From: Thermoplasmatota archaeon
Lineage (GTDB): Archaea; Thermoplasmatota; Penumbrarchaeia; Penumbrarchaeales; Penumbrarchaeaceae
Direction of reading: 5' to 3'
DNA length: 36,254 bases
Assembly (NCBI GenBank): GCA_029762535.1
Contig: JARVGK010000031.1
Span: forward strand, 1 to 36,254
Part shown: one piece after another, positions 15,087 to 24,235 of the stretch
Position numbering within the stretch: the first letter of the stretch is position 1
Layout of the letters: each line of letters opens with the position of its first letter
Program-made: the position numbers and the translations under genes
Notes under the pieces: generated by a model
Told to the model about the DNA's origin: nothing
Databases searched by the model: none
Seen by the model: only the letters and a program-made list of their open reading frames with translations

Positions 15087-18041
15087 ATGAAGATGACCGA
15101 CCCTGCCCGGAGAACGGAGGAGGCGGATCCCGATGACGAGGTCAACGGAAGAAGCACCCAGTTCTACGATCTCATGAGACACAAGGTGACCAAGATACTG
15201 CTCGTATCATCGCCTTACGAAGCCTTCATCCTTGAGGAGGATGGGATACTCTTCGAGAAGATATCCTTCGAGTACGAGGATATGAGCCTGAGCTCTCCGC
15301 CCAGGATAAACCGCGTCTCCTCAGCGGCGGAAGCGTTGGAGGAGATCAGGAACCTTCGCTACGATCTGATAATAACGATGGCAAGGCTGCCCGATATGGA
15401 CCCACTCGAATTCGGCAGGAGGGTCAAGGAGGCCCAGCCATCCCTACCAGTGGTCCTATTACTGATGGATAGGGGCGATCTCTCCCAATTCCACAGGGCA
15501 GGAGAATACGATTCAGTTGACAAGGTGTTCCTGTGGAACGGGGATTCGACCCTTTTCCTGGCCATCAACAAGCTTATTGAGGACAAGAAGAACGTTGCAT
15601 CCGACACGTCGACGGGACTCGTGAGGGTAATACTCATAGTCGAGGATTCTCCCAGATACTATTCGATATTCCTGCCTTTGATCTACACCGAGATACTCAG
15701 GCAGAACAAACTGTTGATATCGGAGGGCTTCAACGAACAGGACAAGCTTTTGAGGAAGAGGTCCAGGCCCAAGATCATTATGGCAGAGACCTTCGAGGAG
15801 GCCCTTGAGAAATATACATTCTACAAGAGCTGTATGCTCTGCATAATAAGCGACGTTTCGTTTCCCAGAGCTGGCAGGCTGCATGAGGAGGCGGGGTTCG
15901 AGCTCATCGATGAGATTGATAAAGGGACGCCGGTCCTCTTGAACTCCTCGCACGACGATCATATGAAAAGGGCTCAGGATATGGGGGTGCCCTTCCTCAA
16001 CAAGAACTCGACCGTTCTGCTTTCGGGGATAAGGGAGTTCTTCAAGGAGAGGCTCGGTTACGGCGATTTCATCTTCAGAACGCCCGATGGTACCGAGATA
16101 GACCGGGCCAAAGGAATACACGAGTTCATGGAGATGATAAAGAGGATACCTTCCGAGTCATTGTATCACCACGGAAGGGCGAACCAGTTCTCCAGCTGGC
16201 TTCTGGCCAGAGGAGAGGTCGCCCTCGCCGCGAAACTCAGGCCCAAGAAGGTGTCGGATTTCCGAGACGGGGAGGAGATGCGAGAGCACATAATCGAGGC
16301 GATCAAGGAGATAAGAAGGAGCAAGCAGATGGGGGTCATACTGGATTTCGACAGCCAGGAGTTCGAGTTCGAGGGGACCGTCACAAAGCTTGGAACAGGT
16401 TCCCTCGGGGGTAAGGGCAGGGGTATCGCTTTCCTATCATCGATCGTCAAGAGGTCCTCTCTTTCCGATCGGTTCAGGGGCGTCAGGATAAAGATACCGG
16501 AGACGTTGATAATCGGCACCGAATGGTTCGACAGGTTCAGCGAGGCTAACCGCGAGAAATGGTTGGGAGACCCCGATATGGAGGACCATGAGATATCGAA
16601 GAGATTCCTGGAGATGGAGATGCCCGCTGAGCTCGTCGACTCTCTGCGCAAGTTCATCTCCCACGCAAGGTTCCCCTTGGCGGTGAGGTCGTCGAGCCTT
16701 CTGGAGGATTCGCACAACCAGCCTTTCGCCGGTATTTACTCCACCTACATGCTCCCGAACAACTGCCCCGAGGACGAAGTGAGGCTGGCCCAGCTGGTGG
16801 ATGCGGTGAAGCTCGTCTACGCCTCGGCCTTCCACAAGGCGGCCAGGAGCTACATGAGATCGACGGTCCACGTCACCGAGGAGGAGAAGATGGCCATTGT
16901 CATTCAGAGGCTCGTAGGGAACGGGCTCGGGGACAAGTTCTTCCCCCTCATGTCAGGGGTCTCCCAATCCCTGAACTTCTACCCCGCTCCGCCTCTCACA
17001 AGAGAGGACGGGATCACCAGCGCCGCATACGGCCTGGGTAGGATAGTCGTGGAGGGCGGCAGGGTGCTGTCCTTCTCCCCCAACCGCCCCGGAGTGCTCC
17101 CGGGTTTCTATACAGTTGAGGACATGCTGAAGAACTCACAGAAGGATTACTACGCTCTCGATATGGGGCCCAACTGCGCCCATCTTGTGGAGGGGGACCA
17201 TGCGACGCTCGTCAAGCAGGACATCGCCGACGCCGAGGATGCGGATTGGACCGGATATGTCATGAGCACCTACGATCCCAACGATGGAAGGTTGCGGGAC
17301 GGGATCGGAACGGAGGGTCCGCGCCTCGTCACTTTCGCCGGGATCCTCAAGGGAAAGATGGTCCCCGTGGACCTGATATTGAAGGAATTGACCGATATCG
17401 GCAGAAAAGGTATTGGAAGGCACATCGAGATCGAGTTCGCTCTCGCAATGGGATCGGACGGTGTCCCCGAGTTCTACCCGCTCCAGATCCGCCCCCTGGT
17501 AACATCGAGGGAAAAACAAGTAGTGTCGATCCCGGAGGCGGACCTCCAACATGCCCTGGTCCATACCGATTCAGCTCTCGGGAACGGGGCCATAGATGGC
17601 ATCCGAGACGTGATCTTCATACCCTACGACCTCTTCGATGTGAACAGGACCGTGGAGATCGCATCGGAGATCGGCGCGTTCAACGAGAAGATGTGCGGCA
17701 GCCCCTACATTCTGATAGGGCCAGGCAGGTGGGGTACCAGGGACCGCTTCCTGGGAATACCTGTCAAATGGGACCAGATCTCCTGCGCCAGGGCCATGGT
17801 GGAGTATTCCACTGAGGATCACAGGATAGATCCCTCCCACGGGACACATTTCTTCCATAATATAACCTCCCTGAACATACCCTACCTGTCCGCTGGCAGA
17901 TCTGGTATCGATTGGGATCGGATAGCCGGGATGGAGGTTCTCGAGAGGAGCGCCCATGTCGTGCATGCCGCTTCCAAAGAGCCGTTGAGGGTAGTGGTGG
18001 ATGGAAGGTCGGGAAAAGGGGCGGTAATGCATGAAAATTGA
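15087..18041 (+). CDS. two receiver-like domains + PPDK/PEP-synthase ATP-grasp domain + GPGRWG domain (paralogue 1)
   Basis: This 984-residue multidomain protein is not a true PEP synthase. Residues about 33-165 form a receiver-like fold without the acidic pair or phospho-Asp (LLVSSPYEA; IITMARLPD). Residues about 178-325 form a second receiver with everything in place: E186/D187 in IVEDSPR, D256 in ISDVSFP, S287/S288 and K306 in LNKNS. Residues about 435-820 match the nucleotide-binding domain of PPDK/PEP synthase: SLGGKGRGIAFL, LAVRSSSLLEDS followed by FAGIYSTY, IVIQRLVG, AAYGLGRIVVEGG and EFYPLQIRPLV. The phosphohistidine swivel and PEP/pyruvate TIM-barrel domains are absent. Instead there is a C-terminal domain with LIGPGRWGTRD, LGIPVKW and GTHFFHN, shared with the two paralogues at 24225-30213. 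A phospho-regulated ATP-using enzyme is the likeliest reading; the substrate is unknown. Confidence 0.85.
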   Translation: MKMTDPARRTEEADPDDEVNGRSTQFYDLMRHKVTKILLVSSPYEAFILEEDGILFEKISFEYEDMSLSSPPRINRVSSAAEALEEIRNLRYDLIITMARLPDMDPLEFGRRVKEAQPSLPVVLLLMDRGDLSQFHRAGEYDSVDKVFLWNGDSTLFLAINKLIEDKKNVASDTSTGLVRVILIVEDSPRYYSIFLPLIYTEILRQNKLLISEGFNEQDKLLRKRSRPKIIMAETFEEALEKYTFYKSCMLCIISDVSFPRAGRLHEEAGFELIDEIDKGTPVLLNSSHDDHMKRAQDMGVPFLNKNSTVLLSGIREFFKERLGYGDFIFRTPDGTEIDRAKGIHEFMEMIKRIPSESLYHHGRANQFSSWLLARGEVALAAKLRPKKVSDFRDGEEMREHIIEAIKEIRRSKQMGVILDFDSQEFEFEGTVTKLGTGSLGGKGRGIAFLSSIVKRSSLSDRFRGVRIKIPETLIIGTEWFDRFSEANREKWLGDPDMEDHEISKRFLEMEMPAELVDSLRKFISHARFPLAVRSSSLLEDSHNQPFAGIYSTYMLPNNCPEDEVRLAQLVDAVKLVYASAFHKAARSYMRSTVHVTEEEKMAIVIQRLVGNGLGDKFFPLMSGVSQSLNFYPAPPLTREDGITSAAYGLGRIVVEGGRVLSFSPNRPGVLPGFYTVEDMLKNSQKDYYALDMGPNCAHLVEGDHATLVKQDIADAEDADWTGYVMSTYDPNDGRLRDGIGTEGPRLVTFAGILKGKMVPVDLILKELTDIGRKGIGRHIEIEFALAMGSDGVPEFYPLQIRPLVTSREKQVVSIPEADLQHALVHTDSALGNGAIDGIRDVIFIPYDLFDVNRTVEIASEIGAFNEKMCGSPYILIGPGRWGTRDRFLGIPVKWDQISCARAMVEYSTEDHRIDPSHGTHFFHNITSLNIPYLSAGRSGIDWDRIAGMEVLERSAHVVHAASKEPLRVVVDGRSGKGAVMHEN

Positions 18042-18147
18042 TGTGTGACGTTAAAGTTTCTTATAGTGGCTGTAATATGCCCCCTCGACCTGCGTGGTCC
18101 GGGGTCGCCCTCGATCCCTGTCCAGCGGGCCTCTCGGGGTGTTCTCT

Positions 18148-18624
18148 TTGGATGATGTGCCGCCAGTTTCCGGGTCCCATCAAGCGAAAAAGATCGTCGA
18201 AAGAAGCAAGCTGATACCGCGACTGCAGAAGATACAGGAGAAGAACGGCTACCTGCCCGAGGCGGAGATAGTATCCCTTGCAGAGGAGCTCGGGATCCCG
18301 CTAAGTTCCATATATGGCGTTGCGACCTTCTATACGCAGTTCCGGTTCCAGCCTCTGGGCAAGTACGTGCTAAAGATATGCCACGGCACCGCCTGCCATG
18401 TGAACGGGGCCGTGAAGATGTCGGAGGTAATAACCGAGGTTCTCGGGATAGACGAGGGCCAGACGACCCCTGACGGTCTGGTCACCGTTGAGCGCGTCGC
18501 ATGCCTTGGATGCTGTTCCCTCTCACCGGTAATAATGATAAACGATAGGGTGTTCGGTAAGCTGGACACTGCGAAGCTCAGGGATATACTCGACAAGCTC
18601 AAGAGAGGTGAGATCGATGATTGA
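18148..18624 (+). CDS. NuoE-like [2Fe-2S] thioredoxin-fold subunit
   Basis: This is the small electron-transfer subunit of an NAD(P)H oxidoreductase related to NuoE, HndA and HydC. It has the N-terminal helical bundle (IPRLQKIQEKNGYLPEAEI), the GVATFYTQF signature and four cluster ligands in CHGTAC and CLGCC. The start is uncertain. The frame is open from GTG 18094, but its first 15-18 codons use arginine and glycine codons unlike the rest. A GGGGTG 6 nt before TTG 18148 favours that start, and GTG 18139 is also possible. The stop overlaps the start of the NuoF-like gene by 8 nt, so the subunits are translationally coupled. Confidence 0.85.
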   Translation: MDDVPPVSGSHQAKKIVERSKLIPRLQKIQEKNGYLPEAEIVSLAEELGIPLSSIYGVATFYTQFRFQPLGKYVLKICHGTACHVNGAVKMSEVITEVLGIDEGQTTPDGLVTVERVACLGCCSLSPVIMINDRVFGKLDTAKLRDILDKLKRGEIDD

Positions 18625-20416
18625 ATACATATCGATCGGCATGAACTCCTGCGGGATCGCCGCAGGGGCGAAGGATACGTATCAAGCGCTTGTGAAGGGG
18701 TTGAAGGAGAGGTCGCTCGACATACCCATCAAAGTCGTGGGATGCGCCGGAATGTGCTACAGGGAGCCCCTCGTCGATGTGGTCGAGGGGTCCGGTATAA
18801 CGGGTTACGGCGGCGTGACGGCGGACAATGTGGAGAGGATCATAGAGGAGCACATCGTGAAAGGTTCCCAGGTTCAGGACCTGATGGTGAAGAAGGCCTC
18901 CAGGTCAGATCCTGACGATATCAGATGGGACATGGACATGTTCTTCAAGAAGCAGAAGAAGATAGTCCTTGAGAACTCCGGCATCATCGATCCGGAGCAG
19001 ATATCCGAATACATGGACAGAGGTGGATATCATGGCCTTCGAAAGGCCCTCTCGATGGCGCCGCCCGAGGTGGTATCAGAGGTGGATAGGTCCGGATTGA
19101 GGGGCAGAGGGGGGGCTGGTTTCCCCACCGGACTCAAGTGGAAGATAACAATGGAGGCCAAGGCGAACAAGAAGTATGTGATATGCAACGCCGACGAAGG
19201 CGATCCGGGGGCGTTCATGGACCGCAACGTCCTCGAGGGGGATCCCCACAGGGTGATCGAGGGGATGACCATCGGGGCATATGCCGTGGGCTCGGACGAG
19301 GGATACATCTACTGCAGGGCCGAGTATCCCCTGGCGATCAAGCGCCTCAGCATAGCCATAGACCAGGCCAAGGAGAAGGGATTCCTCGGGAAGAACATAC
19401 TCGGTAGCGACTTCTCCTTCGACATACACATCAAGGAAGGGGCCGGTGCTTTCGTATGCGGCGAGGAGACCGCCTTGATGAATTCCATCGAGGGTAAGCG
19501 GGGCATGCCCAGGCCCAGGCCCCCATACCCCTCCGAAAAGGGCCTTTTCGGCGCATCGACGATGATAAACAATGTGGAGACATGGGCGAACGTCCCCTGG
19601 ATAATGCGAAAGGGGGCCGATAGATACGCCGAGTTCGGCGTCGACAGGAGCAAGGGGACGAAGGTGTTCGCCCTGGCAGGAAAGGTGAGAAGGGGAGGGA
19701 ACGTGGAAGTGCCCATGGGCATGCCCATAAGGGAGATCCTCTACGATATAGCCGGAGGCTCCAGCACGGATAGGGATATCAAGGCCGTGCAGTTCGGGGG
19801 CCCCTCGGGCGGCTGCCTCCCATCCACGCTGTTCGACACTCCGGTAACGTATGAGGACCTGACCAAGACTGGCGCGATCGTTGGCAGCGGAGGTATGGTG
19901 GTGATGGACGAGGGAACGTGCATGGTCGATATAGCCCGTTTCTTCCTGGATTTCACCGTCAAGGAATCCTGCGGAAAATGCACGTTCTGCAGGCTTGGGA
20001 CCAGGAGGATGTGGGAGATTCTCGACAGGATATCCGAGGGGAAGGGCAGGGAGGAGGACGTATCTGCCCTCGAATCGTTGGCATATGATGTCAAGGCCGG
20101 ATCGTTGTGCGGTCTGGGCCAGACCGCGCCCAACCCGGTCCTGACCACCCTTCGGTACTTCAAGGATGAGTTCATGTCCCACGTCAACGACAAGGAATGC
20201 CCGGCGCACGTCTGCAAACCGTTAATGAGATTCAATATTACTGATCGGTGCGTGGGCTGCACCGCCTGCGCAAGGGTCTGCCCTGTGAAGGCCATCAGCG
20301 GGGAGGTCAAATTGATGCACGTCATAGATCAGGAGGCCTGCATAAAATGCGGATCCTGCGTACAGGCCTGCAAGTTCAAGGCGATTGAGATCACCGGGAT
20401 AAAGGAGGTGGCCTGA
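18617..20416 (+). CDS. NuoF-like NAD(P)H/FMN subunit with extra Fe-S domains
   Basis: This is the flavin subunit of the complex. It starts with a thioredoxin-like [2Fe-2S] domain (SCGIAAGA, GCAGMCYREP). The NADH/FMN core follows (LRGRGGAGFPTGLKW, CNADEGDPGAFMDR, GAGAFVCGEETALM) with the [4Fe-4S] motif ESCGKCTFCRLGT and its distal Cys in GSLCGLGQ. Two C-terminal ferredoxin clusters complete it (CVGCTACARVCPVKA, CIKCGSCVQACKFKA). This layout is that of HndC/HydB and of the recently defined Bfu-type bifurcating flavoenzymes, rather than of membrane complex I. ATG 18617 follows AGAGGTGA; an in-frame GTG 18608 is less likely. The gene is followed directly, without a gap, by the NuoG/GltD-like gene. 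Confidence 0.92.
   Translation: MIEYISIGMNSCGIAAGAKDTYQALVKGLKERSLDIPIKVVGCAGMCYREPLVDVVEGSGITGYGGVTADNVERIIEEHIVKGSQVQDLMVKKASRSDPDDIRWDMDMFFKKQKKIVLENSGIIDPEQISEYMDRGGYHGLRKALSMAPPEVVSEVDRSGLRGRGGAGFPTGLKWKITMEAKANKKYVICNADEGDPGAFMDRNVLEGDPHRVIEGMTIGAYAVGSDEGYIYCRAEYPLAIKRLSIAIDQAKEKGFLGKNILGSDFSFDIHIKEGAGAFVCGEETALMNSIEGKRGMPRPRPPYPSEKGLFGASTMINNVETWANVPWIMRKGADRYAEFGVDRSKGTKVFALAGKVRRGGNVEVPMGMPIREILYDIAGGSSTDRDIKAVQFGGPSGGCLPSTLFDTPVTYEDLTKTGAIVGSGGMVVMDEGTCMVDIARFFLDFTVKESCGKCTFCRLGTRRMWEILDRISEGKGREEDVSALESLAYDVKAGSLCGLGQTAPNPVLTTLRYFKDEFMSHVNDKECPAHVCKPLMRFNITDRCVGCTACARVCPVKAISGEVKLMHVIDQEACIKCGSCVQACKFKAIEITGIKEVA
20401..20410 (+). promoter_or_regulatory. strong ribosome binding site inside the end of the NuoF-like gene
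   Basis: AAAGGAGGTG lies 6 nt before ATG 20417. It provides efficient re-initiation directly after the NuoF-like stop codon (20414-20416). Confidence 0.7.
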
Positions 20417-23344
20417 ATGGTGAAGGTCATCGTTGATGGCAGGGAGTTCGATCTCCCCGACGACCAACCGATATTATCGGGTTTGAGAGAACAGGGCGAG
20501 CACATGCCCGGGATGTGTCTGAACCCGGAGTTGGACCCTTTCGGGTCCTGCAGGCTCTGCCTGATCGACGTGAAGGGAAGGAAGATAACGGCATGCTCGA
20601 CCCTGCCGTCGGAGGGAATGGAGCTGACGACCATCAGCCCGGAGATATCCGGTCTCAGAAGGACCGCGCTCGAGCTGATGCTGTCGGACCATTACGGCGA
20701 CTGTATAGGCCCGTGCCAGAAGGGATGTCCCGCCCACAGCGACGTACAGGGATATCTGGCCCTCATCGCCAACGGAAGGATACACGAGGCCGTCAAGCTC
20801 ATGAAGGAAAGGTACATACTCCCGGCGACGCTCGGCAGGGTCTGCCCAGCCTTCTGCGAGGAGGAGTGCAGGAGGAAGCTTGTGGAGGGCCCGGTAGCCA
20901 TAAGGCAGCTCAAACGCTACGCCGCGGACGAGGACCTCAAGGATCCATGGATGCCGGAGATCCCGCCGGCGACAGGCAGGAAGGTCGCCGTTGTGGGGGG
21001 AGGCCCGGCCGGGCTCTCCAACGCCTTCTACCTGAGGTCCATGGGCCATGATGTGACGATATTCGAGGCCATGCCCAAGCTCGGAGGCTGGACCCGGTAC
21101 GGGATCCCCCGCTACAGGCTGCCCAAGGATGTCCTGGACCGGGACATCGCGACGGTCATCGATACAGGGATCGATGTTAGATGCTCCACGAGGCTCGGTA
21201 AGGATGTGGCCCTGGACGATCTTTCGCGGCAATACGACGCGGTCTTCCTGGGCATAGGCGCCTGGAAAGGGAGGGCCATGGGAGTTGAAGGGGAGGACCT
21301 CCCCGGCGTATTCCAGGGTATAGACTTCCTCTCAAGGGTCAATCAGGGGGAGGGGATCGATCTCGGAAAGAGGGTGGTGGTCGTCGGTGGCGGTAACACT
21401 GCCATGGACGTGGCAAGGACGTGCCGAAGGCTGGGATGCGAGGTGACGCTGACCTACAGGAGGTCCGAGGACGAGATGCCCGCGGCCAGGATAGAGATAG
21501 AGGAGGCGAAGGAGGAGGGGATATGCTTCATGCTCCTTTGCAACCCCGTGAAGGTAATTGGCAATGACAGGCTGGAGAAGCTTGAGTTGATCGCCATGGA
21601 GCTCGGCGATCCCGACGCGAGCGGAAGGAGGAGGCCGGTGCCGAAGGAGTGCTCGGAGTTCACCCTGGACGCGGACAGCCTCATACTGGCGATAGGGCAG
21701 TACAACGATGACGATGAGATGAAGCGTCTCGGCGTGGGCGTCCGCAAGGGTCTGCTGGAGGTGGATAGAACGACGCTTCGGACCACCTATCCCAACGTGT
21801 TCGCCGGCGGGGACGCGGTCCTTGGCCCATCGACCGTCATCGAGTCCATCGAGCAGGGCAGGCGTGGGGCCCTGATGATGGACATGTTCATGAAGGGAAA
21901 ATTGGAGACGGTCAAGAAGGTCCTTGAGCGTCCGGGTGAGCATGTGGCAGAGACGGTACAGGATAGCGAGATCGCCTCGATGTTGATGGACCTCAAGCCC
22001 TACGATCACTGGAAGAACGTGACCGAGGCGGACTACGAGCACATCGAAAGGTCCCCGCGACGCAAAGCACCCATAATGGATCCGGACACCAGGTCGGGGA
22101 CCTTCTCGGAGGTCGAGGGTTCATTCGACGAGGATTCGGCCAGGGCCGAGGTGATGCGCTGCATGTCCTGCGGATGCATGGACGTTTTCGAGTGCAAGCT
22201 CAGGGAGTATTCCACCATCTACGGAGCGGACCAGTACAGATTCGGGGAAGGCAGGACCAAGGTCGATATCGATCTCTCCCACCCTCAGATCGTACTCGAC
22301 AAGAACAAATGCGTGCTGTGCGGACAGTGCGTCAACCACACGCAGGATGTCGTCGGGGAGGGCGTACTGGACTTCTGCAACCGAGGCGTCGAGACCGTGG
22401 TCTCCCCTCCGCCGGGAAAAGGGCTCTCCGACATGTCCGGTGTTATGATGAGTGACATGATCGATGTATGTCCGACCGGTGCGTTCTCCGAGAACACGCC
22501 CCATCGCAAACCGGGGCCCTGGAACACTCGGACGGTCCGCTCCATATGCAGCGGATGCGGAGTTGGATGCGAGATGGGGCTCGAGGTATACGATAGCGAT
22601 ATCGTCAGGGCCAGGTCGATACCGGATACTTGGAACAGGGGCCACCTATGCGATCCCGGAAGGTTCGAGAGGATCTGGGCCATTTCCCATAGCGGACCGA
22701 AAGTTCGCGACGGGGATTCCTACAGGTCCATCTCTCCCGATAAGGCATCTTCCATATTCCTCGAAAGGTCCAAGGGAATGGCGATCGTACTTGGCGGGGA
22801 CGTGACCCTTGAGGAGGCTGAGATGTTCAGGTCCATCGCCGTGGAGAAGGGGATCCCGATCGGTTCCACTGCCGAAGAGGGGCTATCGACGGCCACATAC
22901 ATGGATATCAGCCGTTCCAGGTCCATCTATTTGGCATTGGATGTCAATGGATATCCCGTGCTGAAACCCTTCCTGAACGAGGCGATAAGGCGCGGGGCGT
23001 CGATCGTGATGAGCGAGGAGGAGGCCGATATGATCATCGCGGAGGCCCCCTACGTTCCGGGTGAGAAGAAGGCGCTGGTCATGCACAGGGGGCTCAACGA
23101 TGCCGGATTGCTCCAGATGGGCATAAAGGGCATCCCGAAGGCCGACTCCTACCTGTTCGTGGGGGCCCAGCGCGATGAGCTGCTGGGGTACACGATCGCC
23201 CTGGGCCACAGCGAGATCGCGGATATGGTCCTGCCCTATCCCTCCTTCGCCAACAGGTCCGGGAGCATCGTCAATTCCGGGCTCATCAAGCTTACAAAAA
23301 AGGGACTGGTAGAGTCGGATATCAGAGCCTACCTGCCTTTTTGA
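20417..23344 (+). CDS. NuoG-like protein with inserted GltD-type FAD/NAD(P) reductase
   Basis: This is a 975-residue iron-sulfur flavoprotein. Residues 1-80 are a plant-type [2Fe-2S] domain (C34, C45, C48, C60). Residues about 90-180 are the Cys-rich domain that precedes GltD-type reductases (C96, C100, C104; C143, C147, C151). Residues about 188-500 are the reductase itself, with FAD loop AVVGGGPAGLSNA (192-204), NAD(P) loop VVVGGGNTAMDVA near 322 and the late FAD motif FAGGDAVLGPSTV. Ferredoxin-like Cys groups follow (CMSCGCMDVFEC near 583, CVLCGQC near 635), then the NuoG/formate dehydrogenase-type cluster CSGCGVGCEMG (about 711) and a shortened molybdopterin-fold remnant ending ADMVLPYPSFANRSGSIVN. 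There is no H-cluster and no visible molybdopterin ligand, so the protein should shuttle electrons between NAD(P)H and ferredoxin. The gene is last in the operon. Confidence 0.9.
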   Translation: MVKVIVDGREFDLPDDQPILSGLREQGEHMPGMCLNPELDPFGSCRLCLIDVKGRKITACSTLPSEGMELTTISPEISGLRRTALELMLSDHYGDCIGPCQKGCPAHSDVQGYLALIANGRIHEAVKLMKERYILPATLGRVCPAFCEEECRRKLVEGPVAIRQLKRYAADEDLKDPWMPEIPPATGRKVAVVGGGPAGLSNAFYLRSMGHDVTIFEAMPKLGGWTRYGIPRYRLPKDVLDRDIATVIDTGIDVRCSTRLGKDVALDDLSRQYDAVFLGIGAWKGRAMGVEGEDLPGVFQGIDFLSRVNQGEGIDLGKRVVVVGGGNTAMDVARTCRRLGCEVTLTYRRSEDEMPAARIEIEEAKEEGICFMLLCNPVKVIGNDRLEKLELIAMELGDPDASGRRRPVPKECSEFTLDADSLILAIGQYNDDDEMKRLGVGVRKGLLEVDRTTLRTTYPNVFAGGDAVLGPSTVIESIEQGRRGALMMDMFMKGKLETVKKVLERPGEHVAETVQDSEIASMLMDLKPYDHWKNVTEADYEHIERSPRRKAPIMDPDTRSGTFSEVEGSFDEDSARAEVMRCMSCGCMDVFECKLREYSTIYGADQYRFGEGRTKVDIDLSHPQIVLDKNKCVLCGQCVNHTQDVVGEGVLDFCNRGVETVVSPPPGKGLSDMSGVMMSDMIDVCPTGAFSENTPHRKPGPWNTRTVRSICSGCGVGCEMGLEVYDSDIVRARSIPDTWNRGHLCDPGRFERIWAISHSGPKVRDGDSYRSISPDKASSIFLERSKGMAIVLGGDVTLEEAEMFRSIAVEKGIPIGSTAEEGLSTATYMDISRSRSIYLALDVNGYPVLKPFLNEAIRRGASIVMSEEEADMIIAEAPYVPGEKKALVMHRGLNDAGLLQMGIKGIPKADSYLFVGAQRDELLGYTIALGHSEIADMVLPYPSFANRSGSIVNSGLIKLTKKGLVESDIRAYLPF

Positions 23345-23404
23345 TGAACGAACGGGTCGATCTTATCATCCATAGGGCCATATAACATAAGGAGCCGTTG
23401 GGAA

Positions 23405-24235
23405 ATGGAGTGCATATTCGCAAGCGATCTGCATGGAAGGAAGGAAAGGTACGACGCCCTCTTTAGGTCCATAGGCGAGATCGCTCCTCAAGCGGTGTTC
23501 CTGGGCGGGGATCTCCTGCCAAGGACGGGCGACGTGGTCCTGTTCATAGAGGAGATGATGGACAGGATAGACGAACTGCGATCGTCATCGTCACCATGTG
23601 AAGTGTACGTTATACTCGGCAACGACGATCCCAAACAGTACGAGGGCGAGTTCATCAGGGCCGATAGGGAAGGCAAGATACATTACGCCCACCAGCGGAG
23701 ATTCGAACTCGGCGGATACGTCATCAGGGGCTATTCACATGTACCTCCCTCGCCGTTCCTCCTCAAGGACTGGGAGAAGTACGACGTATCGCGATATGTG
23801 GATCCCGGCTGCGTCCCCCCCGAGGAGGGGATCTTCACCACGGATGTGGACAGGGGGGCGATACCACACACCACGATCAAGGGAGACCTATCGCCCCTCA
23901 TCAGGGATCCGGACATGCACAGGACGATAATGCTGTTCCACGCACCGCCATATGGAACATCTCTTGACATGGCGAACATCGGCGGGAAGATGATAGACCA
24001 CGTACCGCTGGACCCCCACGTCGGTTCGATAGCGATAAAAGAGTTCATCGAGTCGGCCTCTCCGCTGCTCACACTTCACGGCCATATCCACGAGTCCGCG
24101 ACCCTCACGGGGTCCTGGCGGGAAGAGATCGGAAAAACGACCTGCCTTTCCGCGGCCTATGAAGGCAAGGGCCTGGCACTTGTACGTTTCGACACGGAGC
24201 AGTTGGGATCAGCCACGAGGGGGATCATTTCCTGA
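23405..24235 (+). CDS. calcineurin-like metallophosphoesterase
   Basis: This is a predicted dinuclear-metal phosphoesterase (276 residues). The ligand motifs appear in order: FASDLHG (D-x-H), FLGGDLLPR (GD), VILGNDDP (GN-D/H), LFHAPPYG (H) and LTLHGHIHES (GHxH). The middle of the protein (about 95-170) is longer than in minimal members. The substrate is unknown; family members hydrolyse phosphodiesters, cyclic nucleotides and phosphoproteins. AAGGAG at 23389-23394 precedes ATG 23405 by about 10 nt. The gene converges with PPDK-like paralogue 2 and the two coding regions overlap by 11 nt at their 3' ends. Confidence 0.88.
   Translation: MECIFASDLHGRKERYDALFRSIGEIAPQAVFLGGDLLPRTGDVVLFIEEMMDRIDELRSSSSPCEVYVILGNDDPKQYEGEFIRADREGKIHYAHQRRFELGGYVIRGYSHVPPSPFLLKDWEKYDVSRYVDPGCVPPEEGIFTTDVDRGAIPHTTIKGDLSPLIRDPDMHRTIMLFHAPPYGTSLDMANIGGKMIDHVPLDPHVGSIAIKEFIESASPLLTLHGHIHESATLTGSWREEIGKTTCLSAAYEGKGLALVRFDTEQLGSATRGIIS

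Noticed and set aside
15087..18041. Naming the protein PEP synthase (ppsA)
   Set aside because: Only the nucleotide-binding domain is present. The phosphohistidine and PEP/pyruvate-binding domains needed for that reaction are absent, and the same holds for the two paralogues.
19076..20209. Long antisense ORF (377 codons) opposite the NuoF-like gene
   Set aside because: It is a shadow caused by codon bias: the plus strand encodes a complete NuoF-like protein with all cofactor motifs.
20417..23344. Naming the NuoG/GltD-like protein a hydrogenase or formate dehydrogenase alpha subunit
   Set aside because: There are no H-cluster cysteine motifs, and the molybdopterin-type region is shortened with no visible metal ligand.
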